From DASXMT01 sp963803065 (lineage in GTDB: Bacteria; Actinomycetota; Acidimicrobiia; Acidimicrobiales; RAAP-2): a stretch of 64,000 nt of DNA. The notes under the pieces were generated by a model. That model was given only the letters and a program-made list of their open reading frames with translations. It had not been told where the DNA came from and did not search any database. This document shows positions 51,339 through 60,550 of the stretch, piece after piece; positions within the stretch are counted from its first letter, which is position 1; every line of letters begins with the position of its first letter. The translations under genes were made by a program, and so were the position numbers. The DNA lies in contig CAWDKW010000002.1 in NCBI GenBank assembly GCA_963803065.1, positions 434,001 to 498,000 of the forward strand. The letters run 5' to 3'.

Positions 51339-52367
51339 ATGTTGGTGACAGCCGAGCCGATCGGCAAGTATTCGCAGATGCCCGAAGAGTGGCAGCCATT
51401 GGCCGGTGCGGCCTTACTCGAGCGGCTCCGCGTCACGGGCCGGCCCCGGCCCTCACTCGATCCGACCCTGTCCCGACGGCTTCGTGACCGGTTGGATACC
51501 GGGCTTGAGTTCCTCATCGAGCCTGATGCTCCCCCCGCACCGATCGTGGTCACAAAGGACAGGATCACCCAGGTACTCGCCTGCGAGGCACACCATGTGG
51601 CCAGCCAATTCGGTGAACGGCGGCCGTCGCAGTCCATGGCGTGCGGGGCGCTCATCGACGTCTTGTTCCGCCAGCTGGTGGCGACCGGAGACATCGGTGA
51701 TCCCATGACCGATGGGTTGGCCGCACTCGCCCTCGACGACCACCAACGAACGCTGGTCGACTGGATTGAGCGCCTTCCAGCTGCCGAACGGTCGGAGCTG
51801 GGCGTGGAGGTCGAGCGCCAGGCGGCGGGGCTCGTCGCCCGCTGGCCGACGTTGTCGCCGGGATGGTTGCCTCGCACGCAAGAGCCGATCAAGGCGTCGC
51901 TGGCCGGCGGGCGCGTCCTGCTGTCGGCCCGCGTCGACCTGGCCATCGGCCGTCCGGCCGTGCACCACGCCTCAGTGGGGATCGTGGAGCTCAAGTCGGG
52001 GAAGCGTCGGGCCGAGCATCGAGCCGACCTCCACTTCTATGCCCTCATCGAGGCACTGCGAAGTCCGGCGCCGCCGTTCATGGTGGCGACGTACTACACG
52101 CGAACGGGCGAGCTCGACGTGGAACCGGTAAGTGAGGACCTCCTGGCCGCGGCTGCTCGCCGTACCATCGCCGCCATCGAGGCGCTGTACCGTCTCGCCG
52201 CCGGTGCCGAGCCCAACCGCACCCCGAACCCACTCTGCGGCTGGTGCGAGGCGCTCCCCATCTGTCAGCCCGGACAGGAGCGCACGGGCACGTCCGTTCC
52301 CTACGACGGTTCGGGGAGCGATGGGGCCCAACAGGGCGACCCCTCGGCGGGCGAGGGGCACGAGTGA
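51339..52367 (+). CDS. PD-(D/E)XK nuclease-family protein with Fe-S-type cysteines
   Basis: A 342-aa protein of the RecB/Cas4/AddB-like nuclease superfamily. Active-site candidates are D200 (LSARVDLAIG), E217 and K219 (GIVELKSGKRR), and the following ADLHFYALIEAL motif. Four cysteines match the Cas4/AddB [4Fe-4S] arrangement: C82 (QVLACEAHHVA) in front and C300, C303, C309 (LCGWCEALPIC) at the C-terminus. The protein is too short for AddB and has no helicase. The downstream gene overlaps by 4 nt (GTGA). A DNA end-processing or repair function is inferred; no CRISPR locus is near. Confidence 0.82.
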   Translation: MLVTAEPIGKYSQMPEEWQPLAGAALLERLRVTGRPRPSLDPTLSRRLRDRLDTGLEFLIEPDAPPAPIVVTKDRITQVLACEAHHVASQFGERRPSQSMACGALIDVLFRQLVATGDIGDPMTDGLAALALDDHQRTLVDWIERLPAAERSELGVEVERQAAGLVARWPTLSPGWLPRTQEPIKASLAGGRVLLSARVDLAIGRPAVHHASVGIVELKSGKRRAEHRADLHFYALIEALRSPAPPFMVATYYTRTGELDVEPVSEDLLAAAARRTIAAIEALYRLAAGAEPNRTPNPLCGWCEALPICQPGQERTGTSVPYDGSGSDGAQQGDPSAGEGHE

Positions 52368-53299
52368 CCACCGACCCTCGCCCGGATCAGAGCACGCCCG
52401 TCTCACCGTCGGTCCAGGCCCTCACCTCGGAGCTGTTGGCCCCGGCTCACGCCTGCATCGACGCTCCCGCTCGCCAGGGCGTCAGGGACCGACTGCTGTC
52501 CGCTGTCCCGCCGCTGGTCGAACAGCTCCCTGCCGGTGAGCAAGTGGCCATCACCCTCCCGGTGCTTCGCCGAGCCAGCCAGGGACTCGACATCACATCG
52601 AGCTCGGACCAGCCCTTCGCCTGGAAGCCGGCGTTCGTACGACGATCTCTGGGCCTCGCTGCCATCGAATCATGCCTCCAGCACCGCCACGGCACCCCGG
52701 CGGAGGCCGTGGGTGTCGTCGCCGACGAGGCGGTCGCCACCTGGGCACGAACCGGGTGGCGGACATTCCATTGGGAGCCCTGGTTCGGCGGGCTCCCCGC
52801 CGGCGGCCGGTCGGTCGTACTGGCCGAGGCGGCGACGTGGGCAACCGCATTGTGGTCCGCCCTTGACTGGAACCAGTTTGCCGCCGTGCCCCTCGCCGGC
52901 GGCCCCGACGATCAGTGGATCTGCACTGCGGCACGCACCGTCCGGCTCAAGGGTCGCAGCGAACTGCGCTTCGGGATCACCGCTCCGGGGCGTTGCCCGG
53001 GCGGTCGACACCATGGAGCCGACTCCGAGGACGGCGGCACCTGCCCGCAAAGGGCGCTGGTCTCGGTGTCGGGGGGCGTCCCCGCTGAGGACTGGCGGGC
53101 AGAGCTCGGGTTCCTGGCGTTGGTCGCCAGCCTGCGGTCGCCGTCGCGTCCGGTTCCCGCCCGGGTCGTCGGCCTGTGGCCCGATGTCGGTGACCTGCGG
53201 ATGGTCGATGTTGATGCAGAGACGCTACGGCTGGCCGCCGACAAGGTGATCGCCACGGTCTCGCAATGGGTGACGGATCGCCGAAGCGCGGCTGCGTAA
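52364..53299 (+). CDS. Unknown protein coupled to the PD-(D/E)XK gene
   Basis: A 311-aa protein with no domain I recognise. It starts at GTG 52364, overlapping the nuclease-like gene's stop (GTGA), so the two are translationally coupled. Visible features: mostly helical N-half with QVAITLPVLRRASQGLDITS and AWKPAFVRRSLGLAAIESCL; a Trp-rich centre (ARTGWRTFHWEPWFGGLPAG); and a beta-rich C-half with TAARTVRLKGRSELRFGITA and VPARVVGLWPDVGDLRMVDV, the latter resembling the core strands of a second PD-(D/E)XK-like or PDDEXK-decayed fold. Three Cys occur, not in an Fe-S pattern. It probably acts with its partner on DNA. Confidence 0.75.
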   Translation: MTTDPRPDQSTPVSPSVQALTSELLAPAHACIDAPARQGVRDRLLSAVPPLVEQLPAGEQVAITLPVLRRASQGLDITSSSDQPFAWKPAFVRRSLGLAAIESCLQHRHGTPAEAVGVVADEAVATWARTGWRTFHWEPWFGGLPAGGRSVVLAEAATWATALWSALDWNQFAAVPLAGGPDDQWICTAARTVRLKGRSELRFGITAPGRCPGGRHHGADSEDGGTCPQRALVSVSGGVPAEDWRAELGFLALVASLRSPSRPVPARVVGLWPDVGDLRMVDVDAETLRLAADKVIATVSQWVTDRRSAAA

Positions 53300-53369
53300 T
53301 GTGGCTGGGCGTGGCCCCTATTCGCCAGTAGGGCTAGCCCCGGGTCGCCTGGGGATCGGCCGCCGGGGC

Positions 53370-55070
53370 TCAGGCCTCGGTCGACTCGGTGGCCACGCTC
53401 GACTCGGTCGACTCGGTCGACTCGGCCGACTCAGTCGACACGCTCGGCTCGGTGGACACGCTCGACTCGAAGAGAGCCTTGGCCGCTTGGGCATCGGGTT
53501 TTCCGGCGGCCGTCTGGGGAATGCCTTCGACCAGGAGCAGCTGGCGGGGGATCTTGTACCCGGCCACGCATTTCCGGCAGTGGTCCTGGAGCTCCTCCAG
53601 GGTGATCACTGCATCCGGTCGCGGACGGAGGGCCACCGCCACCCGTTCACCGAAGACCTCGTCGGGCACCCCGACCACGATGGCGTCATAGACGCCGGGG
53701 TGCGTCTTGACGGCCGCCTCGACCTCCTCCGGGAAGATCTTCTCCCCTCCGGAGTTGATAGACCCCGACCCTCGCCCGTGGACGGTGATGACCCCGTCGG
53801 CCTCGATGGTGGCCAGGTCCCCCGGTATGGACCAGCGAACGCCATGGGCGTCGACCGGGAAGGTGGCAGCCGTCTTGGCCTCGTCCTTGAAGTACCCGAG
53901 CGGGACGCGCCCGCTCCGGGCCAACCGACCAATGCGGCCGTCCCCAGGCTTCAGTGGCTCCAGGTCGTCGTCGAGCACGGACGTGTCCTTGTTCATGGCG
54001 AACCGGGGCCCCTCGCCTCCAACCGCGACGGAGCCCTGGGCCCCGCTCTCGCTCGATCCGAACTGGTCCAGGATCATGACGTTGGGCAGCTGGGCCCGGA
54101 GCTCGGCCTTGACCGGATCGGTGAACCTGGCCCCACCGGACGACACGGCCACGAGCGATGAGGTGTCGTACCTGCCGGGCGACCGGGCCAGTGCCTCGGC
54201 CAACGGCCTGCCCATGGCGTCGCCGACCAGGGACACGCTCAGGACCCCTTCCCGATCGACCAGGTGCAGGACCTTGTCGGCGTCGAAGGCGGGCTCGGTG
54301 TAGATGACCGTCGTGCCCCCGAGCACCAGTCCGTTCCACATGGCCCACTGGGCGTTCCCGTGCATGAGCGGAGCGAGGGCAAGGATCCTCATCCGGGCGC
54401 CATCGTCGGCCGGGATGCGTTCGCTCATCTGGTCCGCCGTCTCCACCGGCTCCCGACCCCAGCCGCCTCCGCCCATGGCGGCAAAGAAGATGTCCTCCTG
54501 TCGCCACATGACCCCCTTGGGCATACCGGTCGTCCCACCGGTATAGAGCACGTAGAGATCGTCCGGGGACCGACGGTCGAAGTCCCGCACCGGCGAGGCC
54601 GAGGCCAGCGCGTCCTCGTAGTCGTCCGCCCCCAACCCGAGTCCCTCGTCCAAGGCCGGGGTGCCGTCGTCGATGACCGTGAGCACATCGGGAGGTTGCC
54701 GGCCGACGAGCGACTCGGCCACCAGCGGGGCGAGGGCACCCTCGTAGACCAGCGCTACCAGGTCGGCGTTGTCGATGACGTAGCGCAGCTCGGGGGCGAC
54801 ATAGCGGTAGTTGAGGTTGATGGGGACGGTGCGCGACTTGAAGCAGCCGATCATCGCTTCCACCCACTCAGCCCGGTTGCGGGCGAGGATCCCCACGAAC
54901 TCCCCCGGCTTGACGCCCTTGCCCTGCAGGTAGTGGGCGAAGCGGTTCGACCTCGCCTCGAGCTGGCGGTAGGTGAGCCGGACCGGATCGGCGACCAACG
55001 CGTCGCGGTCGGGCACCGCGTCAACGACCAGCTCGAACAGGTCAGCCAGGTTGAGCTCTCGAACCGACAT
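53370..55070 (-). CDS. AMP-dependent acyl-CoA synthetase/ligase
   Basis: A 566-aa ANL-superfamily ligase. The P-loop YTGGTTGMPKG is at 176-186, the second core motif follows QFGSSESGAQGSVAVGG, then GYFKDEAKTAATFPVD and SIPGDLATIEADGVITVHGR with GSGSINSGGEKIFPEEVE (hinge). The catalytic C-terminal Lys is in QTAAGKPDAQAAK. It resembles FadD3/FadD13- and FadD19-type actinobacterial ligases for fatty acids or sterol side chains. After the last fold residues comes an unusual ~30-residue Ser/Thr/Glu tail encoded by a simple repeat. ATG at 55070 behind GGGGAGG. It is divergent from an SDR. Confidence 0.93.
   Translation of the reverse strand: MSVRELNLADLFELVVDAVPDRDALVADPVRLTYRQLEARSNRFAHYLQGKGVKPGEFVGILARNRAEWVEAMIGCFKSRTVPINLNYRYVAPELRYVIDNADLVALVYEGALAPLVAESLVGRQPPDVLTVIDDGTPALDEGLGLGADDYEDALASASPVRDFDRRSPDDLYVLYTGGTTGMPKGVMWRQEDIFFAAMGGGGWGREPVETADQMSERIPADDGARMRILALAPLMHGNAQWAMWNGLVLGGTTVIYTEPAFDADKVLHLVDREGVLSVSLVGDAMGRPLAEALARSPGRYDTSSLVAVSSGGARFTDPVKAELRAQLPNVMILDQFGSSESGAQGSVAVGGEGPRFAMNKDTSVLDDDLEPLKPGDGRIGRLARSGRVPLGYFKDEAKTAATFPVDAHGVRWSIPGDLATIEADGVITVHGRGSGSINSGGEKIFPEEVEAAVKTHPGVYDAIVVGVPDEVFGERVAVALRPRPDAVITLEELQDHCRKCVAGYKIPRQLLLVEGIPQTAAGKPDAQAAKALFESSVSTEPSVSTESAESTESTESSVATESTEA
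53373..53469. repeat. Simple repeat encoding the tail of the acyl-CoA ligase
   Basis: GTCGACTCG-type units (9-12 bp) repeated over about 97 bp. On the minus strand they encode the Ser/Thr/Glu tail of the ligase (units SVSTE, STESTES); the stop codon at 53370 immediately follows. Confidence 0.8.
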
Positions 55071-55176
55071 GGGTGATCCTCCCCCGTCCAGCCCGCTCGT
55101 GCGGGCAGGACCTCCTAGCATTCGACCGGACATCTGTAGCACGACGGCGGCGCTTGGACGAAACGAGGACTGGGAC

Positions 55177-56044
55177 ATGGCGAGTGGTACCGGAGACAGG
55201 ACCGGGATCGACGGGTTGTCGGCGCTGGTCACCGGGGGCGGGAGCGGCATCGGCCTCGGGGCGGCGAAACGGCTGGTGGCCGACGGGGCCCACGTCACCA
55301 TCTGTGGCCGGACCGAGGACAGGCTGCAGGGCGCCGTCGACCAGCTGTCCGCGCTGGGTACGGCCGGCTATGTGGTCGCCGATATCACCATCGAAGAGCA
55401 GGTCATGCACGCGGTGGGCACGGCGGCGGCGCAGCACCGGCCGGCTCGACATCCTGTTCGCCAACGCCGGCGGGTCGTTCCACATGGGCGCGCTGGCCGA
55501 CGCCGACCTGGAGTCGGTCCGCGCCACCGTGGACGTCAACCTGATCGGGACGTTCCTCTGCATCAAGCACGCAGCCCCGATCATGGCCGCGGGGGTGGCC
55601 GGGGGCGACGGGGGTTCGATCATCGGCATGTCATCGGGAGCGGGTCACTTCCCCCACCGGTACCTGTGGGCCTACGGCGCGGCCAAGGCCGGCGTGGACA
55701 TGCTGTGCCGGTGCGCGGCCGAGGAGCTCGGGCAGTCCAGGATCCGGGTCAATACCGTCCAGCCCGGAATCGTGGACGACGAACTGATGGCCGCGATCAC
55801 CGCGGGAGGCCCACTGCTCGACGACTACCTGGCCGAGATGCCGATCTCCAGGCTGGGCAGCGTCGAGGACATCGCTGCTGCCGTCCGGTTCCTGGCCGGG
55901 CCGGAGTCGTCGTGGATCACCGGCGACAATCTAGCCATCGACGGTGGCCACCACCTACGCCGGGGCGCCAACTACGGGCTGCTGTTCGGCGAATGCCACG
56001 GCTCAGGCGCCGGCCGCGTGATGCGCTCGCGGAGGACGGATTGA
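55177..56044 (+). pseudogene. SDR-family oxidoreductase, frameshifted
   Basis: A classical SDR read in two frames. From ATG 55177 (behind GAGGAC) come LSALVTGGGSGIGLGAAKRL and VADGAHVTICGRTEDRLQGA; at about 55437 the coding sense moves to GRLDILFANAGGSFHMGALA, then GMSSGAGHFPHRYLWAYGAA for the Ser/Tyr/Lys region, and NTVQPGIVDDELMAAITAGG. Removing one C in the CACCGG at 55435-55440 joins them exactly where the family's GRLDILVNNAG element lies. The repaired protein would be about 288 aa. Its 3' end overlaps the 3' end of the broken MFS gene. Real inactivation and sequence error cannot be told apart here. Confidence 0.8.
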
Positions 56045-57874
56045 GTCCTGCACAGAGACGGGCCAACTCCTCCTCGACGGCGCGATCGTGCTCCTCCGCA
56101 TCCCGCCTGGCCTTGCGCACGCCCCACGGGCCGCCGATCAGCCAGATGGTCGGGATGAAGACCACCATCCCGGCGACGTCCACCCAGAACCAGTGTTGCC
56201 ACTGCTGGGGGGACTTCGCAGCGCCATTTGCCAGGTCGGTGAATTCGGCCGCGTGTGCGCCTAGGTAGGCGACCTGGGCCTGATAGGGCACTATCAGCGT
56301 CTTGAGCTGGGACTGGTACTTGATGAGTTGCGCGAAGTTGGCGGGGCCCAGCGCCTTCGTGGCCGCTGCAATGTTGGCGGCCGAGGGGTTCGCGGCCACA
56401 GCGTTCACGACCGCCTGATTGGCCTGAATCGCCGTCAGCAGAGAGCGCGTGCGCCTGCGCAAAGCGACGGTGGCCGGATGCATTTGACCAAGAAGGTCTG
56501 CATCGGCTGGCCGTCGATCACGTGGGCGGCATAGGGCTGATTGTCTCACCACCGGGTTGACGCTGTCGATCACTACCGGCAAGAAGATGAACGAGATGGC
56601 CACGACCAAGCGCAGGATCCAGCCCCATAGGGCGAGGCCGGTGGCGACCAGTGCCGGGTTCTTCGCCTCCACCGACTCGGTGTAGCCGGCCATCCAGGGC
56701 GCGTAGGCCAGTGACAGGAAGAAGGCCAGGATGCACGCACGTGAACGCCAATGTGAAAACGAGGTGTACGGGTGGGTGGCGTAGCCCAGGAACACGATCA
56801 GCGTGACGATGGCGCCAATCGCGCCGACGAGCATGAGAGGTTTGCGTACCCGAACCGGTCCGACAACCAGCCCACGACGATGAGGGAGACGATGTCGGCC
56901 CCCCAGAACCAGGCGTTCAGACCGTTGACCTGCCGAGGTCGAGAGATTGACCCCGTTGGATTCACGAAAGGTCACGGTGTAAGTAGATCGTGAAGAAGCC
57001 GGCGGCCACGTAGTAGACGAGCAGGAACATGGCGATGCCGAATGCCGAACCAGCCAGGTCCCACTTGGCGATCTGGCGCCACGGATGCTCGGTGGCGGCC
57101 ACCACCTCGGTCTCGGACAGGCCGCGGGCTCGGGCCTCGACCAATGTCCGGTCCCGCATCGACACCATGAGCTGGTCCCTGACCCGGGCCGACAGGTCCT
57201 TCATGAAGAACAAGGCGATGATGAAGATAGCGATGGCGGAGAGGCCGGAGATGATGAACTGGCTGTGCCAGTCTGGGTGAAGTCCGGGTGAAGCGTTGAT
57301 GGTGCTCGCAGCGACGATACTGGTGATCAGGCTGCCGGCTACCGGACCGACGGTCCAGAAGCCCATGGCCGAAGCCCGGCCGAGTTGCGGGCTGAAGTCC
57401 CGGACCATCGCCGGCGTGGCCACCAAGATGGCTCCTTCCACCAGGCCGATCGCCGAGATGACGATGCCGAAGCCGAGCTCCGTGGCCGGCATTGGGAACG
57501 CCGAACAGGATACAAGCAGTCCCACGATGAGAAGCCCGTAGATGATGACGTTTGATCGGCCCAACTTGTCCGTCTTGCTGGCGGGGAGAGAGGCGAAGGC
57601 GCCGATGCGCGTTGGAGATGATGACGATCCACACGTAATACGTGAACGACATGTGGTAGTAGCGCAGGATGTTCGGCGTCACACCGGTCTGCGTGTAGTA
57701 CGTGTAGTACAGGACGATGGTGGCCAGAACGGCCAGCGCCAGATATCCCGAGCGCCGTCCGGTCGTCGGGTACTCATCGATCTCATGGACGAAGAGGAAC
57801 CGGAACAACGGCCCGTGCTCGCGCCTCGGTGCCGGTGGCGACGAGGTCGGGATGCTTTCGGTCGTAATCGTCAT
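55917..57874 (-). pseudogene. MFS transporter with multiple indels
   Basis: A transporter whose sense runs through several frames. The start ATG 57874 follows GGGGGG and leads through GYLALAVLATIVLYYTYYTQ; frame changes are needed near 57605-57612, 56976-56983, 56928-56945, 56848-56852, 56735-56760 (two compensating), 56547 and 56480. Pieces such as IYGLLIVGLLVSCSAFPMPA, LGRASAMGFWTVGPVAGSLI, LMLVGAIGAIVTLIVFLGYA and AYAPWMAGYTESVEAKNPAL are good MFS helices. A periplasmic-type insertion (AAATKALGPANFAQLIKYQS) lies before the last helix. The 3' limit is uncertain. Likely a metabolite:proton symporter in origin, now a pseudogene unless the sequence is faulty. Confidence 0.8.
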
Positions 57875-58003
57875 ACAGGCCCCCCTGCAATTGTTGGGGC
57901 ACCCAGCTTCGATGCCCTCGCTGAACAACTGTTCATATCTGAACCCATCCGAGCTTCTCAGCATGAATGGAACTCGTCAAGAGTTACCCGTGTCGGGCGG
58001 GAC

Positions 58004-58858
58004 CTAACCTCCAGCGCTGGTCGGAGCCCAGTCGGGCAGGAGCCCGAGGTCCGCGCAGACGTCGGGGGCGAACACGGTACGTCCGTTCGGCTCGGCGGCC
58101 TCGGGGTCGGTCGCCAGCCAGGCTGCCACCGCGCCAGGCACGTCGGGAGGGATCCCCGCCGAGGCGTCGAACCCGAAGTCGGCCATGTCCATGGCCATCC
58201 TTTCGGTGGCCACGAATCCCGGCTCCAGGTTGTAGGCCCGAATGCCCCGGGGCCCGAGCTCTACAGCGAGCATGCCGGCGATGCGGTAGGCGGAGGCCTT
58301 GCTGAAGGCGTAGCCCAGGCCCCACCCGCCTTGGCCGGCGGGGGCCGGCGGATCCATCTGCCCGGCGCTGGACGAAACGTTGATCACCGTTCCACCGCCC
58401 CGCTCGAGCATGCCGGGGAGGGCGTGCTTGATGAGCACGAGCGGCGCCATCACATTGGCGTCGAGGTGCTTGTCGAGCACCTCAAGTGGGGTGTCGATGA
58501 TCTGGTCCATGTGCCCGGGGCCCACGTACCGCCCGTTGTTGACCAGGACATCGATCCGGCCCCAGCGCTCCTCCACCGTGGCCAGCGCCCGGCCCAGCGA
58601 TGCCCGGTCCAAGAGGTCGGCCGGGACCGTGAGCGAACGGACGCCGGCCTTCTCGACCAGCTCCGCGGTGGAGCTCAGGCTCCCCGGAAGCGGACGGGTG
58701 TCGGACTTCCGGATGGTCGAGGAGTGCTCATAGGCGTCACCGTCCTGCACGGTCCGGGCGGTGAGGGCCACGTCGAACCCTGCCCGAGCCAGATGGTTGG
58801 CGATGGCCTTGCCGATCCCCCGGCTGGCCCCGGTCACGAAGGCAACACGATCGCTCAC
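58004..58858 (-). CDS. SDR-family oxidoreductase
   Basis: A 284-aa SDR. The cofactor motif is AFVTGASRGIGKAIANHLA, a 25-residue insertion (HSSTIRKSDTRPLPGSLSST) follows strand 2, then IDVLVNNGRYVGPGHMDQII, VINVSSSAGQMDPPAPAGQG and YAFSKASAYR for the catalytic Tyr and Lys. The end AFRPE-type segment is AYNLEPGFVATERMAMDM. GTG at 58858 is supported by AAGAGGGGAG; the ATG at 58882 lies within that ribosome site. Relatives act on acyl-CoA or steroid substrates. It is upstream of, and on the same strand as, the broken MFS gene. Confidence 0.9.
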   Translation of the reverse strand: MSDRVAFVTGASRGIGKAIANHLARAGFDVALTARTVQDGDAYEHSSTIRKSDTRPLPGSLSSTAELVEKAGVRSLTVPADLLDRASLGRALATVEERWGRIDVLVNNGRYVGPGHMDQIIDTPLEVLDKHLDANVMAPLVLIKHALPGMLERGGGTVINVSSSAGQMDPPAPAGQGGWGLGYAFSKASAYRIAGMLAVELGPRGIRAYNLEPGFVATERMAMDMADFGFDASAGIPPDVPGAVAAWLATDPEAAEPNGRTVFAPDVCADLGLLPDWAPTSAGG

Positions 58859-59081
58859 GTGCACTCCCCTCTTCTCGGCCATGCCTGGGCATGGCCAGGC
58901 GCTCGTCTTACTCGTCTTATTCGACTTACTAGTTACTCGTCTTACTCGACCTGAGCATCGCGTACCTGCTCTCTTGATGGCGAGCTTGGTCCTCTCCGGA
59001 TGGCGGGCTTGGCCACGAGGGGATGCGAGGGGCCGCGTCAGTCACGAGGAACCCCGTCATTTCCCGTTGACGGCGGTCGAA

Positions 59082-60476
59082 TCAGGCCTTCAAGAGTTGC
59101 TTGATCCCGTCTTCGATGCCGCCGCACAACACGTCCAAATCCCGGGTCGTGTCGTAGTCCCCCGTGACGCCGAAGCTCACTTCGCCGTCATAGGAGAAGA
59201 TGGCGATGCCCACCCTGACCTGACCGGCCAACGGCACGTAGGGAAAGACCTTCACCATGCGTCGACCACACACGTACAGGGGGATCTGGGGTCCGGGAAC
59301 ATTGGTGGTGACGGTGTTCACGTTCCGTTGGGCCAGTCGAGTCGACACGCGCATGCCCAGGGCCAGGAGCATGGGGGGCGCGAAACCCGACATCGAGGTG
59401 AGCGCCTCGCCGGCCACGGCCTGCTTGGACTCCTTCAGCCCTTCCATTTGCGAGCTGATGGCGTGCAGGCACTCGGCCGCATCACCTATCGACACCGGGA
59501 GCTCGGCAAACATGGCCGAGACCTTGTTCTGAAGGGTCCCATCCCCCACGGCACGGCCTCGGGCGTCGCGTGCCCGTACCGACACAGGGACCAGGGTGCG
59601 CACGACCCGCTCCACCGACTCGCCTCGGGACAAGAGCAGTTGGCGGAAGCCATTGGTGATGGCGGTCAAGACGACATCGTTGAAGGTACCTCCCCGTTCC
59701 CTGCGGATGGCCTTGATGTCCCTGACCCCCACTGATGCCCACCCGTACCGGCGATGCGGTCCGAGCGGGCCGTTGAGGCTCGAGACCGGCGTGCGCCTGA
59801 CCAGCCCGGTCATGGCCAACAGTCCCGAACCGACCTCGCGTGCCTGCGCTACAGCCTGTCTCGGCACTCGGAACGCGGCACGAACGGCTCGCAACTGCTC
59901 ATAGGGGCTTCGAAGCAGGTCGTAGGAGGACCGAGTGGCCAGCTGGACGCTCGTCGGTGACCCCTGAGGGCTCCAATGCTCGACCATCGGTGGTTCCGGT
60001 GCAGGCGAGAGGTCCATCACCACGGAGAGCAGATCGGCTCCCGACACGCCGTCCACCATGGCGTGGTGGGTCTTGCACAGGAGCGCCCACCGGTCCTCCT
60101 CCAGGCCTTCCACGATCCACATCTCCCACAGGGGCCTGGACCGATCGAGCGGCTGGGACATGACCCTGCCCACCAGCTTCCGCAGTTCGACGACACCCCC
60201 GGGGGACGGCAGTGCCGTGTGGCGCAGGTGGTATTCGAGGTTGAAGTGCTGGTCATCCACCCAGATCGGTCGACCCAACTCCAAGGGGACGTGCCGTACG
60301 ACTCGGCGGTATCGGGGAACCCGGGCCAGCTTGCTCTCGATCATGGACGAGATATCGGGATAGGCCGGAACCGGACCCTCGAAGATCCCCACTGAGGCAA
60401 TGTGCATGTGGCTGACACTGTCCTCGATGTGCAGGAATGACGAGTCCAGCGGGCTCAATCGGTCAACATCGCCCAT
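59082..60476 (-). CDS. Wax ester synthase/diacylglycerol acyltransferase (WS/DGAT)
   Basis: A 464-aa WS/DGAT of the Tgs family, which esterifies acyl-CoA to diacylglycerol or fatty alcohol for storage lipid. The catalytic HHAMVDG is at 137-143 (consensus HHxxxDG). The starting LSPLDSSFLHIEDSVSHMHI, the PLWEMWIVEGLEEDRW element, the NDVVL-type TFNDVVLTAITNGFRQLL and the NVPGP element VTTNVPGPQIPLYVCGRRM are all conserved. It is full length. Many actinobacteria carry several copies. The neighbouring patatin-like lipase (75 bp upstream, same strand) suggests a lipid turnover pair. Confidence 0.95.
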   Translation of the reverse strand: MGDVDRLSPLDSSFLHIEDSVSHMHIASVGIFEGPVPAYPDISSMIESKLARVPRYRRVVRHVPLELGRPIWVDDQHFNLEYHLRHTALPSPGGVVELRKLVGRVMSQPLDRSRPLWEMWIVEGLEEDRWALLCKTHHAMVDGVSGADLLSVVMDLSPAPEPPMVEHWSPQGSPTSVQLATRSSYDLLRSPYEQLRAVRAAFRVPRQAVAQAREVGSGLLAMTGLVRRTPVSSLNGPLGPHRRYGWASVGVRDIKAIRRERGGTFNDVVLTAITNGFRQLLLSRGESVERVVRTLVPVSVRARDARGRAVGDGTLQNKVSAMFAELPVSIGDAAECLHAISSQMEGLKESKQAVAGEALTSMSGFAPPMLLALGMRVSTRLAQRNVNTVTTNVPGPQIPLYVCGRRMVKVFPYVPLAGQVRVGIAIFSYDGEVSFGVTGDYDTTRDLDVLCGGIEDGIKQLLKA

Positions 60477-60550
60477 GTGGGGACCCCTCCCCCCGTGCCC
60501 TCTACCGATCTGCCGTGACCCGTCTGCGGTCAGGCGGCAGTGATGCCAGC

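Noticed and set aside
51339..52367. cas4 of a CRISPR locus
   Set aside because: No Cas1, Cas2 or repeat array in the window; only the Fe-S nuclease architecture is shared.
50170..53299. Patatin next to a nuclease-like gene as a CBASS or other anti-phage system
   Set aside because: No cyclic-nucleotide synthase, sensor or HORMA/TRIP13 gene is present; the patatin is divergent and membrane-anchored, unlike a typical effector operon.
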